Positions 8,733-17,260 of a stretch of DNA of 64,000 bases are shown here, piece by piece; within the stretch, counting starts at the first letter, position 1, and every line of letters starts with the position of its first letter. Under the pieces are notes generated by a model. It searched no databases, was not told where the DNA came from, and saw only the letters and a list, made by a program, of their open reading frames with translations. This DNA comes from a candidate division KSB1 bacterium. Lineage in GTDB: Bacteria > Zhuqueibacterota > Zhuqueibacteria > Residuimicrobiales > Krinioviventaceae. A program made the translations under genes and the position numbers. Where the stretch lies: assembly GCA_034521575.1 (NCBI GenBank), contig JAXHMJ010000004.1, forward strand, positions 1 to 64,000. Reading direction: 5' to 3'.

Positions 8733-9995
8733 CTACTGCTGTAAGAATTGGTAATTGTTGAAGTTGTATTCCTCCCTACTTAAGCCGCCGGTATAATCAG
8801 CACTACCAGTTACGCTGCCGCTACTGTAAGAATTAGTAATTGTAGAAGAATTATAATTCTGTCCCACCAAGCCACCAACATAACGATTGTTACCGGTTAC
8901 ACTACCGCTACTGTAAGAATTATTGACTGCAGAAGAATTATTATTATAGCCCACCAAGCCGCCGACATAATATTCTCCACTTATATCAACATTTGTCACT
9001 CCGATATTTTTAATCGTTGCTCCGTCCACATACCCGAATAACCCGATATAATCGGTAGCCGGACGGTTAATAAAAAGGTTATCAATGCTATGATCACCAC
9101 CGTTATAATAGCCGGTAAACTTCGTGGTAGAATTCCCTATTGGCGAAAAGCCGGCTCCACTGTTCCATCCGCTTGTAGCTGAAGCATCAATATCTATGGT
9201 CTGGATAATGTATTCATCCCAGTTGGCTGAAGTATTGGATAGGGTTTGTAAATCCGTCAGTGAAGTAATGAGCAGTCCATAATCAACCTCGATATTGCTT
9301 TGGGTGCTGTTATTTACTGCGGAGGCGTCTCCGTTGGTAAAAGCCGCATCGAGAAATGTTATTTCCAGGTTGGAAATATCATCGGTATAAGCATGGCTGG
9401 AAGCATTCCCGGTCAAGGCAACACTTAACTCGGTATCACTATTTTTTGTGATGCTTACACTTAATCCGGCAGGTACATTTGCAGTTGTGTAATTATCTGT
9501 GCTGAAAGTGCCGTTACTACCCGAAAATGAATCTCCCTCCGGAAGGTTATAGGTAATGGTTATCGTATTAGCGATAGAACCGTCATTATCTGTAGATTCA
9601 TAAAAAATATCTGCGTTCCGGGAAAGATTCGGTCTTGCTAATGAAACAGTTGGTGCAGGGTCCCCGCTCCCCATAACATTCCATCCATCTGAAGGAGGCG
9701 TATCGCTACTTGAAGAAATATAATATTCAGAACCAGGCATATCAACTAAGGCCGCTGATTCTCCAATAATCCAATAATCTCCGAAATCTATATTGTTAAA
9801 AGCCAAATAATATGTAGTGCCACCATTTGTAAATTCGTATTTTGGCTTACCACAATTTGTGCCGTTTTCCACATAGGTTCCGTTTATGTCAGCGATTCCT
9901 GCTCCGCTGACTTCATAATCCGTTGCAAACAGATTCGCTGATACCATCAGCATCACTGCCATTATGAGTCCTGTCAAAACATTATTTTTTCTCAT
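8733..9995 (-). CDS. N-terminal part of split GLUG-repeat secreted protein
   Basis: 420 codons beginning with a clear signal peptide (MRKNNVLTGLIMAVMLMVSA, cleavage near FAT). A unique domain of about 220 residues follows and then the first GLUG repeats. An AAGGAG lies six bases before the ATG. The frame is lost at 8780-8781, where TTAAGTAGG stands for an expected TTAGTAGG; the other frame continues the repeats without a break into the 868-codon part. The region 8702-8732 between the two ORFs is coding in that repaired frame. This half supplies export and the other half the sorting domain, so neither is functional alone if the break is real. Confidence 0.85.
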   Translation of the reverse strand: MRKNNVLTGLIMAVMLMVSANLFATDYEVSGAGIADINGTYVENGTNCGKPKYEFTNGGTTYYLAFNNIDFGDYWIIGESAALVDMPGSEYYISSSSDTPPSDGWNVMGSGDPAPTVSLARPNLSRNADIFYESTDNDGSIANTITITYNLPEGDSFSGSNGTFSTDNYTTANVPAGLSVSITKNSDTELSVALTGNASSHAYTDDISNLEITFLDAAFTNGDASAVNNSTQSNIEVDYGLLITSLTDLQTLSNTSANWDEYIIQTIDIDASATSGWNSGAGFSPIGNSTTKFTGYYNGGDHSIDNLFINRPATDYIGLFGYVDGATIKNIGVTNVDISGEYYVGGLVGYNNNSSAVNNSYSSGSVTGNNRYVGGLVGQNYNSSTITNSYSSGSVTGSADYTGGLSREEYNFNNYQFLQQ

Positions 9996-10751
9996 TTTAT
10001 TCTCCTTTTTCTTCCCGTTTTATGTGCTCTGTTCGATATGAATACCATTTACTGCAATCCTGCCCACTGAGCGAATAATCTGCGCCAAATAACGTTTGAA
10101 TGGGGGTAAAAAGAACTCTACAGGTCATGATGATTGGGATAAAATTTGTAACCTTTTGAAAACTGAACGCCTTGGGCATTTTTTTAGTTGATATGACAAT
10201 TCTTTTATAGTTTGCGTGTTGCAAAAATTTACTTTTTGAATTCATCCGGATCAATTGACAGGGAGAACAACGAAACTGATTGTGATTGTTTTCAGGGTGA
10301 CTGTCTCTCGTTGGTATCAAAGCGATCCTCCACAATAACAGGTTAAAATGATATGCTTATATAGCTTTCCGGCAAACACCATGCCAATATCATAAATCAT
10401 TTAATATCAACAACTTGGAACATTCCCACTTTATCATATTGTTTTAAAATGTTTAAATTCTTTACATCAAATTTATTAGATTCAAGACAGTATCGCTTAT
10501 ACTTGATATTTTACAACTTACACTGTTCAACATATTGACAGTACTTTGTACGTTCAATAATAAACTATAGCAGTCAGTTGCGGCAAAGAGAAAGAAAAAC
10601 AAGCGTATTATTCGAGTCTTTTGTATCCGATTGTTTTCCCAAACTTTGCTTAAAAATCACATACACTTAACTTGATAAAATTCATTCAAAACCCTATTTT
10701 TATCAGCCCTGTTCTATATTTAAAAACTTGACACGGTTTGACCGCACCGGA
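9996..10751. other. AT-rich divergent intergenic region
   Basis: Separates the minus-strand GLUG gene from the plus-strand sulfotransferase cluster and must hold both promoters. An open frame of about 110 codons on the minus strand (9997-10335) has no ribosome site, signal or recognisable motif and is not supported. Nothing else identifiable. Confidence 0.5.
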
Positions 10752-11981
10752 ATGAAAATTCAAATGGAACAACAACAAAAGCACACCCATCTATTTTTTA
10801 ACACTGTTAAACAGGTTCCCGGGTTACTCCGGGACGCGTTTAAAACCAGTCCGCAGGCAGCTTTGAGTGAAAAAATAAAACGCGCTCTTTTCATTTCTGT
10901 ATTTCTACCTTTCTTTACTCTATTACAACTCGTCCATTGGCTCGGCTTTTTCCTTGACGCCCTGCTTTACCCTGAATATTCCAAAACCAGTATCCGCCGA
11001 CCGCTCTTCATCCTGGGACCGCCGCGCAGCGGCACCACCCATCTGCACCGTGTTTTGGCAGAGGACCGCGGCCAATTCACCACCCCGTCCACCTGGGAGC
11101 TGTTTCTGGCGCCAAGCATCATTCAGAAAAAGATCATGCATCTTGCAGCCGCGATAGATCGGCAACTGAATAGCCCGGTTGGACAACTCGTATCCAGCAT
11201 TGAACGCAAAATCCTGCACATGGCGGATGACATGCATCCCAGCGCCCTGCAGGCTCCGGAAGAGGACTATTTTTTCATGTGTATGACCCTGACCTGCTCG
11301 GGTTTGATCCTGCTGTTCCCGAAGAGTCGACGGCTTTGGCGCTATGCATTTTTCGACGAATCGGTTTCAAAACAGGATAAACGGCAAATTCTCGCATTTT
11401 ACAAAGCCTGTCTGCAGAAACATTTGTATGTGTCAGGTGCGCATAAATCACTGCTGTCCAAGAACGCGTCATTCAATCCCTGGCTATCCGATCTGCATCA
11501 AACGTTCCCGGACGCCCGGTTTATCATTTGCGCGCGCGATCCAGTGAAAAGCGTCCCTTCGATGCTGAGCGTCGCGGACACGGCCCGGCGTTCATTCGGC
11601 GGGGCGGCATCCGATCCGGATTTCCAAAACAACATGATCGCGCTGATGAAACATCACTACCGGTCTCTGCTGAACACATTGCCCGGTCTTACCGAGCAGC
11701 AGTATACCGTGCTGCCGATTCAGAACCTGCACTCACGTCTGCGCGACTCGATTTTGCATGTATACAAACAATTCAACCTGCCGTTGACCCGGAACTATAA
11801 AAATAAACTGGATCGTCTCGACCGGCAATCCCGTGCCTACAAGAGCGGTCATCACTATAGCCCGGACCACTTTGGCCTGTATTTACAATCTCTAAAAACG
11901 GATTTCAAGTTTGCGTCCGCGCTTTTGACCCGATTCCACACTTGTCCACAAACGGATGGGAGCTCATCTACTGCCGAATAG
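10752..11981 (+). CDS. Sulfotransferase family protein
   Basis: PAPS-dependent sulfotransferase-like protein. The 5'-phosphosulfate loop is GPPRSGTTHLHR near residue 90, and the 3'-phosphate site is FIICARDPVKSVPSML near 260. A hydrophobic stretch around residues 45-75 suggests membrane association. The ATG at 10752 is preferred over an in-frame TTG at 10728. It overlaps the glycosyltransferase gene by 26 bases, so they are translated together. With the next two genes it suggests synthesis of a sulfated glycan or glycolipid; the acceptor is unknown. Carbohydrate and lipid acceptors are both known in this family. Confidence 0.8.
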   Translation: MKIQMEQQQKHTHLFFNTVKQVPGLLRDAFKTSPQAALSEKIKRALFISVFLPFFTLLQLVHWLGFFLDALLYPEYSKTSIRRPLFILGPPRSGTTHLHRVLAEDRGQFTTPSTWELFLAPSIIQKKIMHLAAAIDRQLNSPVGQLVSSIERKILHMADDMHPSALQAPEEDYFFMCMTLTCSGLILLFPKSRRLWRYAFFDESVSKQDKRQILAFYKACLQKHLYVSGAHKSLLSKNASFNPWLSDLHQTFPDARFIICARDPVKSVPSMLSVADTARRSFGGAASDPDFQNNMIALMKHHYRSLLNTLPGLTEQQYTVLPIQNLHSRLRDSILHVYKQFNLPLTRNYKNKLDRLDRQSRAYKSGHHYSPDHFGLYLQSLKTDFKFASALLTRFHTCPQTDGSSSTAE

Positions 11982-13149
11982 CGATGTTTGTACTGTATCC
12001 ATACATAAAAACAGTCCGGTTGTTGTTGAAAAGCAGGACAACGCCCCGTGCCATGAATCAGCCTGCCGCATTGTAGTGCTGTCGGATGCCATTCCCGACC
12101 GGAACGGGGTGGGGACGTATTATCGCGATCTGATGGCCTATCTCGGTGAGCTGTCCCATCATGTGGAAATGATTCCCGCCAAAGCCAACTGCTACTTCCG
12201 CCAAAGCGGTATTTCTCTGCGTATGCCCGGCGATTATACCCAGCGCATCAATTTCCCGAATATCATTCGAATCGCCCGGCGTATGGGCGAGATCAAACCG
12301 GATGTTATCGTGGCCCCCACGCTGGGGCCGTTCGGTGCTTTTGCTTATATTTTATCCCGTCGACATCACATTCGCTTCATCGTCGGACATCATACGGCAT
12401 ATGACAAACTGACACAGATGTACTGGAAAGGACTGCGCGCGTTTGTCAGCCGCAACTGTCTGCAGAGTCTGAGCCGTTTTCTCATGCGCTCCGCCGATGC
12501 CGTAGTCGCCACGGCAGAAGAAATGGCTCAGGAAGCCAAACAGGTGGGCGCCAAACAGGTGCATTGTGTGGGCACCAGTATTTCCAAAGATTTTTTTCAT
12601 AAAGAAATCCGTCCGTTTTCAGGAAAAATTAAAACCGTTCTGTTTGCCGGACGTCTGGCATCCGAAAAGAACATCTGGGCACTCATCGAAGCCGCCGAGG
12701 TGTGCCCGAATCAAAAATTTCTCATTGCCGGCGAAGGCCCGGAACGTCCCGCTTTGCAGAAAAAAGCCGAGACTCTGGACAATGTCAAACTCCTCGGCTG
12801 GCTGACGCGCAAGCAGCTGCTCGAACAGATCGATGCGGCGGATATGCTGATTCTGCCCTCTCACATTGAATCATTCGGCACCGTGGCGCTGGAAGGCATG
12901 GCGCGCGGGCGGCTGGTTCTGGTCTCTCAACACTGCGGCATTCTGCAATGGCCGGAACTGGCGCAGGGACTGTACAGCATTCAGGAGGATGAAACCCTGG
13001 CCGGCGCCCTGAAGCGCATTGCCGGTGATGTACCGCACACCCTGCAGGCAAAGGCCGAAACCGCGTATCAGATCACCCGCGCGGTCAACGATCAGACATT
13101 GACCCATTGGCAAACTATTCTCCAGGGAGCGGACCTTGCGCAAAACTGA
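11956..13149 (+). CDS. GT4 family glycosyltransferase
   Basis: GT-B fold retaining glycosyltransferase of family GT4. The N-terminal Rossmann half begins about residue 36 (IVVLSDAIPDRNGVGTYY), and the glycine-rich donor loop is there. The C-terminal half has TVLFAGRLASEKN, AGEGPER, and the E-x7-E donor site in ESFGTVALEGMARG. The layout resembles the diacylglycerol glucosyltransferase/sulfolipid synthase branch (MgdA, SqdX), which together with the sulfotransferase suggests a glycolipid product; this is inference. The first 35 residues have no family match, so the true start may lie later. It overlaps the sulfotransferase by 26 bases and is followed one base later by the deacetylase. Confidence 0.85.
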   Translation: MGAHLLPNSDVCTVSIHKNSPVVVEKQDNAPCHESACRIVVLSDAIPDRNGVGTYYRDLMAYLGELSHHVEMIPAKANCYFRQSGISLRMPGDYTQRINFPNIIRIARRMGEIKPDVIVAPTLGPFGAFAYILSRRHHIRFIVGHHTAYDKLTQMYWKGLRAFVSRNCLQSLSRFLMRSADAVVATAEEMAQEAKQVGAKQVHCVGTSISKDFFHKEIRPFSGKIKTVLFAGRLASEKNIWALIEAAEVCPNQKFLIAGEGPERPALQKKAETLDNVKLLGWLTRKQLLEQIDAADMLILPSHIESFGTVALEGMARGRLVLVSQHCGILQWPELAQGLYSIQEDETLAGALKRIAGDVPHTLQAKAETAYQITRAVNDQTLTHWQTILQGADLAQN

Positions 13150-13150
13150 C

Positions 13151-13871
13151 ATGTCTGCTGAAAAATTTTGCATATCCATTCACGATGTCATGCCGTCCAC
13201 CCTCTCACAAACCCGAAAAACTCCTCGACTATTTGTCCGGTTACGGTATTCATAAAGTGACCCTGCTGGTGGTTCCGGGTAAAGAATGGGACCGCAAAGA
13301 CATTATGACTTTGCGCAGCCTGCAGAACCAGGGTCATCAACTGGCGGGACACGGATGGATTCATCATGTGGATGCATGCCGGAGCGTTTATCACAAATTG
13401 CACGCCCTGGTCATTTCCCGCCGGGTCGCAGAGCATCTGTCGCTGAGCGAATCAGAGATTGCGGCCCTGATCCGTCGCTGTCATCACTGGTTCCCGGACA
13501 ACGGGCTGCAGGTTCCTGAACTCTATGTCCCGCCTGCCTGGGCTATGGGGAAAATTTCCCGTCAGCGATTGCGCGAGTTGCCCTTTCGATGTTACGAGTT
13601 CCTGAACGGGCTGTATGATTCAAATCCCGACCGGTTCGAACCCATGCCGCTACTGGGTTTTGAAGCCGACACTCGCCTGCGGCGCAGCGCGTTGCGTTTG
13701 AACAATGCAGTCAACCGTCTCCGGTCACGCAGACAAACCGGCCGGATCGCCATTCATCCCCATGACCTTGATCTTTATCTGCGTCCGGATATGGACCAGC
13801 TGTTTTCCAGTCTGGTAAACAGACAACAGAATCCTTTTGCATGTTCCCGCGAAAATTTGTATTCTCAATAA
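13151..13871 (+). CDS. DUF2334-type polysaccharide deacetylase, frameshifted near its start
   Basis: Reads MSAEKFCISIHDVMPSTLSQ from the ATG at 13151. SIHDV is the metal-binding HD motif of NodB/DUF2334 deacetylases. The frame then breaks at an A run (13216-13220, five A where four are expected) and continues as LLDYLSGYGIHKVTLLVVPG in the next frame. Later motifs AGHGWIHH and RIAIHPHDLDLY fit the fold. An open frame starting at 13107 includes the right C-terminal part but the wrong N-terminus. The enzyme would remove an N- or O-acetyl group from a sugar, plausibly on the glycan or glycolipid made by the two preceding genes. The indel is probably a sequencing error. Confidence 0.75.
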
Positions 13872-13901
13872 ACAAATATCATTAGATATTGCCGGAAAAA
13901 G

Positions 13902-14356
13902 ATGAGCGGTCACAGCGCAGGCATTCTGTTGTTCAGATACAGGGATTCGTCTCTGCAGGTCATGCTGGTGCATCCGGGCGGACCGTTCTGGACCCGCAAG
14001 GACAAAGGCGCCTGGTCGATCCCTAAAGGTGAATTCAACGATGAGGATCCACTGAAAGCAGCGGTACGCGAATTCAAAAAAGAAACCGGTTCAAGCCGAC
14101 TGGGATTTTATTCCCTTGGGCGAATCAAAACAGAAAAGCGGTAAAATCATGCACGCCTGGGCTTTGCAGCAGGATGTCGATGTATCCAAAATCGAGAGCA
14201 ACACCTTTGAACTGGAATGGGCGAAAAACTCGAAAAGTCAAGTCCTATCCCGAGGTTGACCGGGCCGGATGGTTTGATATCGAGGAGGCACGGGAGAAAA
14301 TATTAAAGGGACAGGCGGAGTTTATTGACAAACTGTTGTATGAATTATCAGAGTAA
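13902..14356 (+). pseudogene. NUDIX hydrolase with three frame breaks
   Basis: Starts MSGHSAGILLFRY and matches the NUDIX family that acts on nucleoside diphosphate derivatives. GEFNDEDPLKAAVREFKKETG is close to the NUDIX box. Three indels break it: one T missing near 14090 and one G near 14102. A third break near 14232 (two bases missing, or one extra) precedes SYPEVDRAGWFDIEEAREK in the original frame. With these restored the protein is about 150 residues, the normal length, with SKQKSGKIMHAWAL in the middle. Three breaks in 150 bases suggest either genuine decay or a very poor consensus here. It lies 30 bases after the deacetylase. Confidence 0.75.
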
Positions 14357-14422
14357 TAATATGGAGTCATAGATAAAAATCATACTGTTAGCAGATTCTG
14401 ATTTTATCGGGAGGCAAATGAA

Positions 14423-14779
14423 ATGCATTTAAAAACCCTTTTTATCATGATTGTTTTGATAATGCTGTATTCCAGCTGCGAACGCTCGCTGTCTCCGGAT
14501 ATCAATCCGGACTGGCTAAATGATCTTGTAACCGAATTCAAAAATGCACCGGTGGGAAATCCGCCGCAATCCATATGGAGATACACCTACAAAGGCCGGA
14601 TCGTCTATTATGTGCCGGCGCAATGCTGTGATCAATTCAGTACACTCTATGATGCAAAGGGCAGTATACTTTGTGCCCCCGACGGCGGATTCAGCGGTCA
14701 GGGAGACGGACACTGTCCGGATTTCTTTGCAGAACGAAAAGACGAACACCTGGTGTGGCGGGATCCGCGTGGTCCCTGA
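14423..14779 (+). CDS. Small lipoprotein (DUF6970-like)
   Basis: 118 residues with a lipoprotein signal (MHLKTLFIMIVLIMLYSSC, lipobox YSSC, Cys19). The mature part has a compact motif SIWRYTYKGRIVYYVPAQCC, then DQFSTLYD and CAPDGGFSGQGDG, which recalls the small DUF6970 lipoproteins of Bacteroidota; the name is from memory and moderately sure. Three cysteines in the mature part (CC and two more) may form disulfides. GGGAGG lies eight bases before the ATG. Function unknown; anchored in a membrane facing the periplasm. Confidence 0.7.
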   Translation: MHLKTLFIMIVLIMLYSSCERSLSPDINPDWLNDLVTEFKNAPVGNPPQSIWRYTYKGRIVYYVPAQCCDQFSTLYDAKGSILCAPDGGFSGQGDGHCPDFFAERKDEHLVWRDPRGP

Positions 14780-14910
14780 GACAGTCTGATAATCCCAGGT
14801 ACACCACCTGCCTGATTCGGGAATAGAATCCATTGGTAATGCTCTAATAAAATATTGAAAATATTTTCAGATCGATCGTTGTTACACCATAAAAGCGACA
14901 AGGATGAACA

Positions 14911-15753
14911 ATGAGAAGAGTATTTTGTTTGATCGCAGTATTCGGTTTACTCTTATCCGGCTGCACAAAAATCAAACTGACCGAAAAAGACGCGTTTGAC
15001 GTCAAACGCACCATTGATGCACAATGGTTTCGCGACAGGAGCTATGAATTCGAATCTGTGACATTTATTTCCGGTGACAGTCTTGAACTGAACGGCTGGC
15101 TCATACAACATCCGCAGGCGCGCGGTACGGTGCTCTATTGCGGCGGCAACGGATTTGTCATGGTGACGTCGTACCACATTATCCGCTCCATCATTGAACA
15201 GCGGGTAAACCTTTTGGTGTTTGATTACCGGGGCTATGGCGAGAATCCCGGCGAACCGAGCATAGCGGGACTGCAGCAGGACGCCATCGGCGCTTATGAA
15301 TTTCTGACCGGGGAACGCAATATCTCTCCGGATTCTCTGGTGATTCACGGTCATTCGCTGGGCAGCTATACAGCAGCGTTTCTTGCTGATAGCAAGCCGT
15401 CCAAGGGGCTGGTACTGGAATGTCCGGTGACCGATGCCAAAGACTGGACCAGCCGACTGCTGCCATGGTTTTTAAAACCGTTTGTCCAATTTGACATTGA
15501 TTCATCCCTGCTGGAAAGCAGCAATACAAAGCGGATTGCAAAGATGCAGCTGCCGCTGCTGATCATTGCCGGAGAAGATGATCAGGTTACCCCTGCGTCC
15601 ATGGCCGAGTCATTATATGGGATTTCCAGCTCTGAACAAAAAGAACTCGTTATTATTGAAAACAGCGGACACAATGATCTGCCGCAAAAACAGGAATACA
15701 GCCGGGCTTTGGATCGGTTTTATGCCAAAGTATTTGATTCTAAGGATTTGTGA
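14911..15753 (+). CDS. Alpha/beta hydrolase lipoprotein (serine hydrolase)
   Basis: 280 residues with lipobox LLLSGC (Cys18). Alpha/beta hydrolase of the abhydrolase/BEM46-like type: oxyanion strand YCGGNGF, FDYRGYGENPG, nucleophile elbow GHSLGSY, Asp in AGEDDQVTP, and His in ENSGHNDL, completing the Ser-Asp-His triad. An AAGGATG-type ribosome site precedes the ATG. Envelope-bound esterase or acylhydrolase of unknown substrate. It is 130 bases downstream of the small lipoprotein and may have its own promoter. Confidence 0.85.
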   Translation: MRRVFCLIAVFGLLLSGCTKIKLTEKDAFDVKRTIDAQWFRDRSYEFESVTFISGDSLELNGWLIQHPQARGTVLYCGGNGFVMVTSYHIIRSIIEQRVNLLVFDYRGYGENPGEPSIAGLQQDAIGAYEFLTGERNISPDSLVIHGHSLGSYTAAFLADSKPSKGLVLECPVTDAKDWTSRLLPWFLKPFVQFDIDSSLLESSNTKRIAKMQLPLLIIAGEDDQVTPASMAESLYGISSSEQKELVIIENSGHNDLPQKQEYSRALDRFYAKVFDSKDL

Positions 15754-16131
15754 GTGTCGCGTACCGTTTCGGAAACAATGCACATTGAAACGAGTTTACC
15801 CTGGATTGAAATAAAACAATTTTTTTGAACGCCATATCATTATTTCATGTTTGAATTCAGATATTGTATCGTGAATTCATATATCATGCACAGCATCTGT
15901 GCACAAAGAATAGATATAATTATGCATAGGCAAACATTTTGATAACATCGTATTATCATAAAATTTTCAAATATATCCATCTGTAATAAAACAATGGCCA
16001 ACGCGATTAAAAACAAATCTTTTGTAAACATATCTATTTGAATAACAAAAAAACCTCTTGAAAATAATTAAATTTATCTGTATCATATCACTCAAATCAC
16101 AACCCCGGGGAAAACGAAAGGACAATACAAC
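15754..16131. other. AT-rich intergenic region
   Basis: About 380 bases, strongly AT-rich, with scattered TATAAT-like and TTGAAA-like hexamers but none placed convincingly. A minus-strand open frame of about 60 codons is rejected because it has no ribosome site or motif. Confidence 0.5.
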
Positions 16132-16728
16132 ATGGGGATCACGATCCATTTTTCTGGAATATTAAAAAACACCGATTTGATCACTGAACTCGTCGATGAA
16201 CTTTCCGATATAGCCGATATTATGGACTGGCCGTATCAGATACTTGATGAGGACTGGTCGAAACCCTGTACAGCGGAAATTGCCGACGGCGGGATCACGG
16301 GGCATTTGCCATTGAAAGGAATTTCTATCCAACTGCACCCGGCCAGCGAATCCCTGACCTTGTTTTTTGACCCGCAGGGCCGATTGACAAGTCCAATCAC
16401 CTTGATTTCGATCAAACAGGGTGAGTTAAACGACAAAGAGGTATACAATTTTGTCAAAACCCAGTTCGCCCCGCCGGACCTACACATCTCAATTGTCAAA
16501 CTGCTGCGGTTTCTGAAGAAAAAATATATCCCCGATCTTCAGGTTATCGATGAAGGTGAATACTGGGAAACCGGGGACCGAGACCGGTTGATAGAAAAAA
16601 TGCAGTTCTTACAGAACAAACTGGACCAGTTGCAGCAGACAGTGTCCACGATCAATCCGGATCATGCCCTGTTGTTTTCACCGGATCAGCTGGCGCAGTT
16701 GATTGAAAAGAAACTCAAAAATCTTTAG
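16132..16728 (+). CDS. Hypothetical protein, about 198 residues
   Basis: No family recognised. Preceded by AAAGGACAATACAAC before the ATG. The sequence is acidic, without signal peptide or membrane segment. The middle has alternating hydrophobic strands (ISIQLHPASESLTLFFD, SPITLISI), and the last 50 residues are a probable coiled coil (RLIEKMQFLQNKLDQLQQTV). The C-terminal HALLFSPDQLAQLIEKKLKNL may be a short helical pair. Codon use matches neighbouring genes and the frame is clean, so it is probably a real cytoplasmic protein. Confidence 0.7.
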   Translation: MGITIHFSGILKNTDLITELVDELSDIADIMDWPYQILDEDWSKPCTAEIADGGITGHLPLKGISIQLHPASESLTLFFDPQGRLTSPITLISIKQGELNDKEVYNFVKTQFAPPDLHISIVKLLRFLKKKYIPDLQVIDEGEYWETGDRDRLIEKMQFLQNKLDQLQQTVSTINPDHALLFSPDQLAQLIEKKLKNL

Positions 16729-16900
16729 CACAACGGTTAGTGATCATGCAGCCGCCTGCCATGCCTTGGCTATATACTGCGCGCCAGCAAAGAACCCCAA
16801 AGCGATTCTGTTCATCTTTTGATTGGGCTCATCGACCCTTAAACCCTGAAAGAATCTATCGACGTATAAATGCATGTCCGGTATACGTATAAATAGTTGA

Positions 16901-16932
16901 GATCGTGCGCGCGGCCATCCCCGTCACGCACA
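16901..16932. repeat. GATCGTGCG-type palindrome, copy 1
   Basis: Begins GATCGTGCG and ends CCCCGTCACGCAC. The same ends flank a near-perfect hairpin at 21151-21182. Dispersed non-coding element; part of a wider set of GC-rich palindromes in this window. Confidence 0.6.
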
Positions 16933-17027
16933 ATTCCGGAGGATTCCACCCGCTGTTGCATAAAAACCAGCTCCGCATGCCTGCTTTCCTCAAGGCATGC
17001 GCCCTGTTCAAGGGACAGAATTAAATG

Positions 17028-17141
17028 CCGGCCGGGGAACTCGTCCAGTACCACAATCCCGACCGCATCGGCGATATCATAGCAGAAATCCGGTGGAAAT
17101 CCAATACAGTAACGCACGCGGTTCCAGTGCATGCATCCCAC
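17028..17141 (-). pseudogene. Possible fragment of a GH2-type TIM barrel
   Basis: About 38 codons including RYCIGFPPDFCYDIADAVG and IVVLDEFPG. This resembles the central barrel of family GH2 enzymes, where a substrate-facing loop is followed by the YDLADELGILVxDE stretch. It has no flanking GH2 sequence and no start signals. Best read as debris of a lost glycoside hydrolase gene; the assignment rests on one motif. Confidence 0.4.
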
Positions 17142-17260
17142 CTTCAGCGGTCTGCCAGACGCCGTTCTAATCCAGAATTCACCTAAAAGGATTTGCCGAA
17201 AAAACCGGCAAGCTCAACAGCAGATAAAAAACAATTTTATTCAGGTTACCCCCACGTTTT

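Larger units (their letters stand above)
16729..17260. other. Decayed intergenic region
   Basis: Contains a GH2-like fragment (17028-17141) and a palindrome at 16901-16932 (listed separately). The remainder has no coding signal. Confidence 0.5.

Noticed and set aside
6095-9995. CRISPR or tandem DNA repeat from the repeating Ser/Gly/Tyr codons
   Set aside because: The repetition is at the protein level (GLUG motifs) with varied DNA; there is no uniform direct repeat with spacers.
9997-10335. Minus-strand frame of 112 codons before the GLUG gene
   Set aside because: No start signal, no domain, and it ends immediately against the GLUG start with its ribosome site inside the frame.
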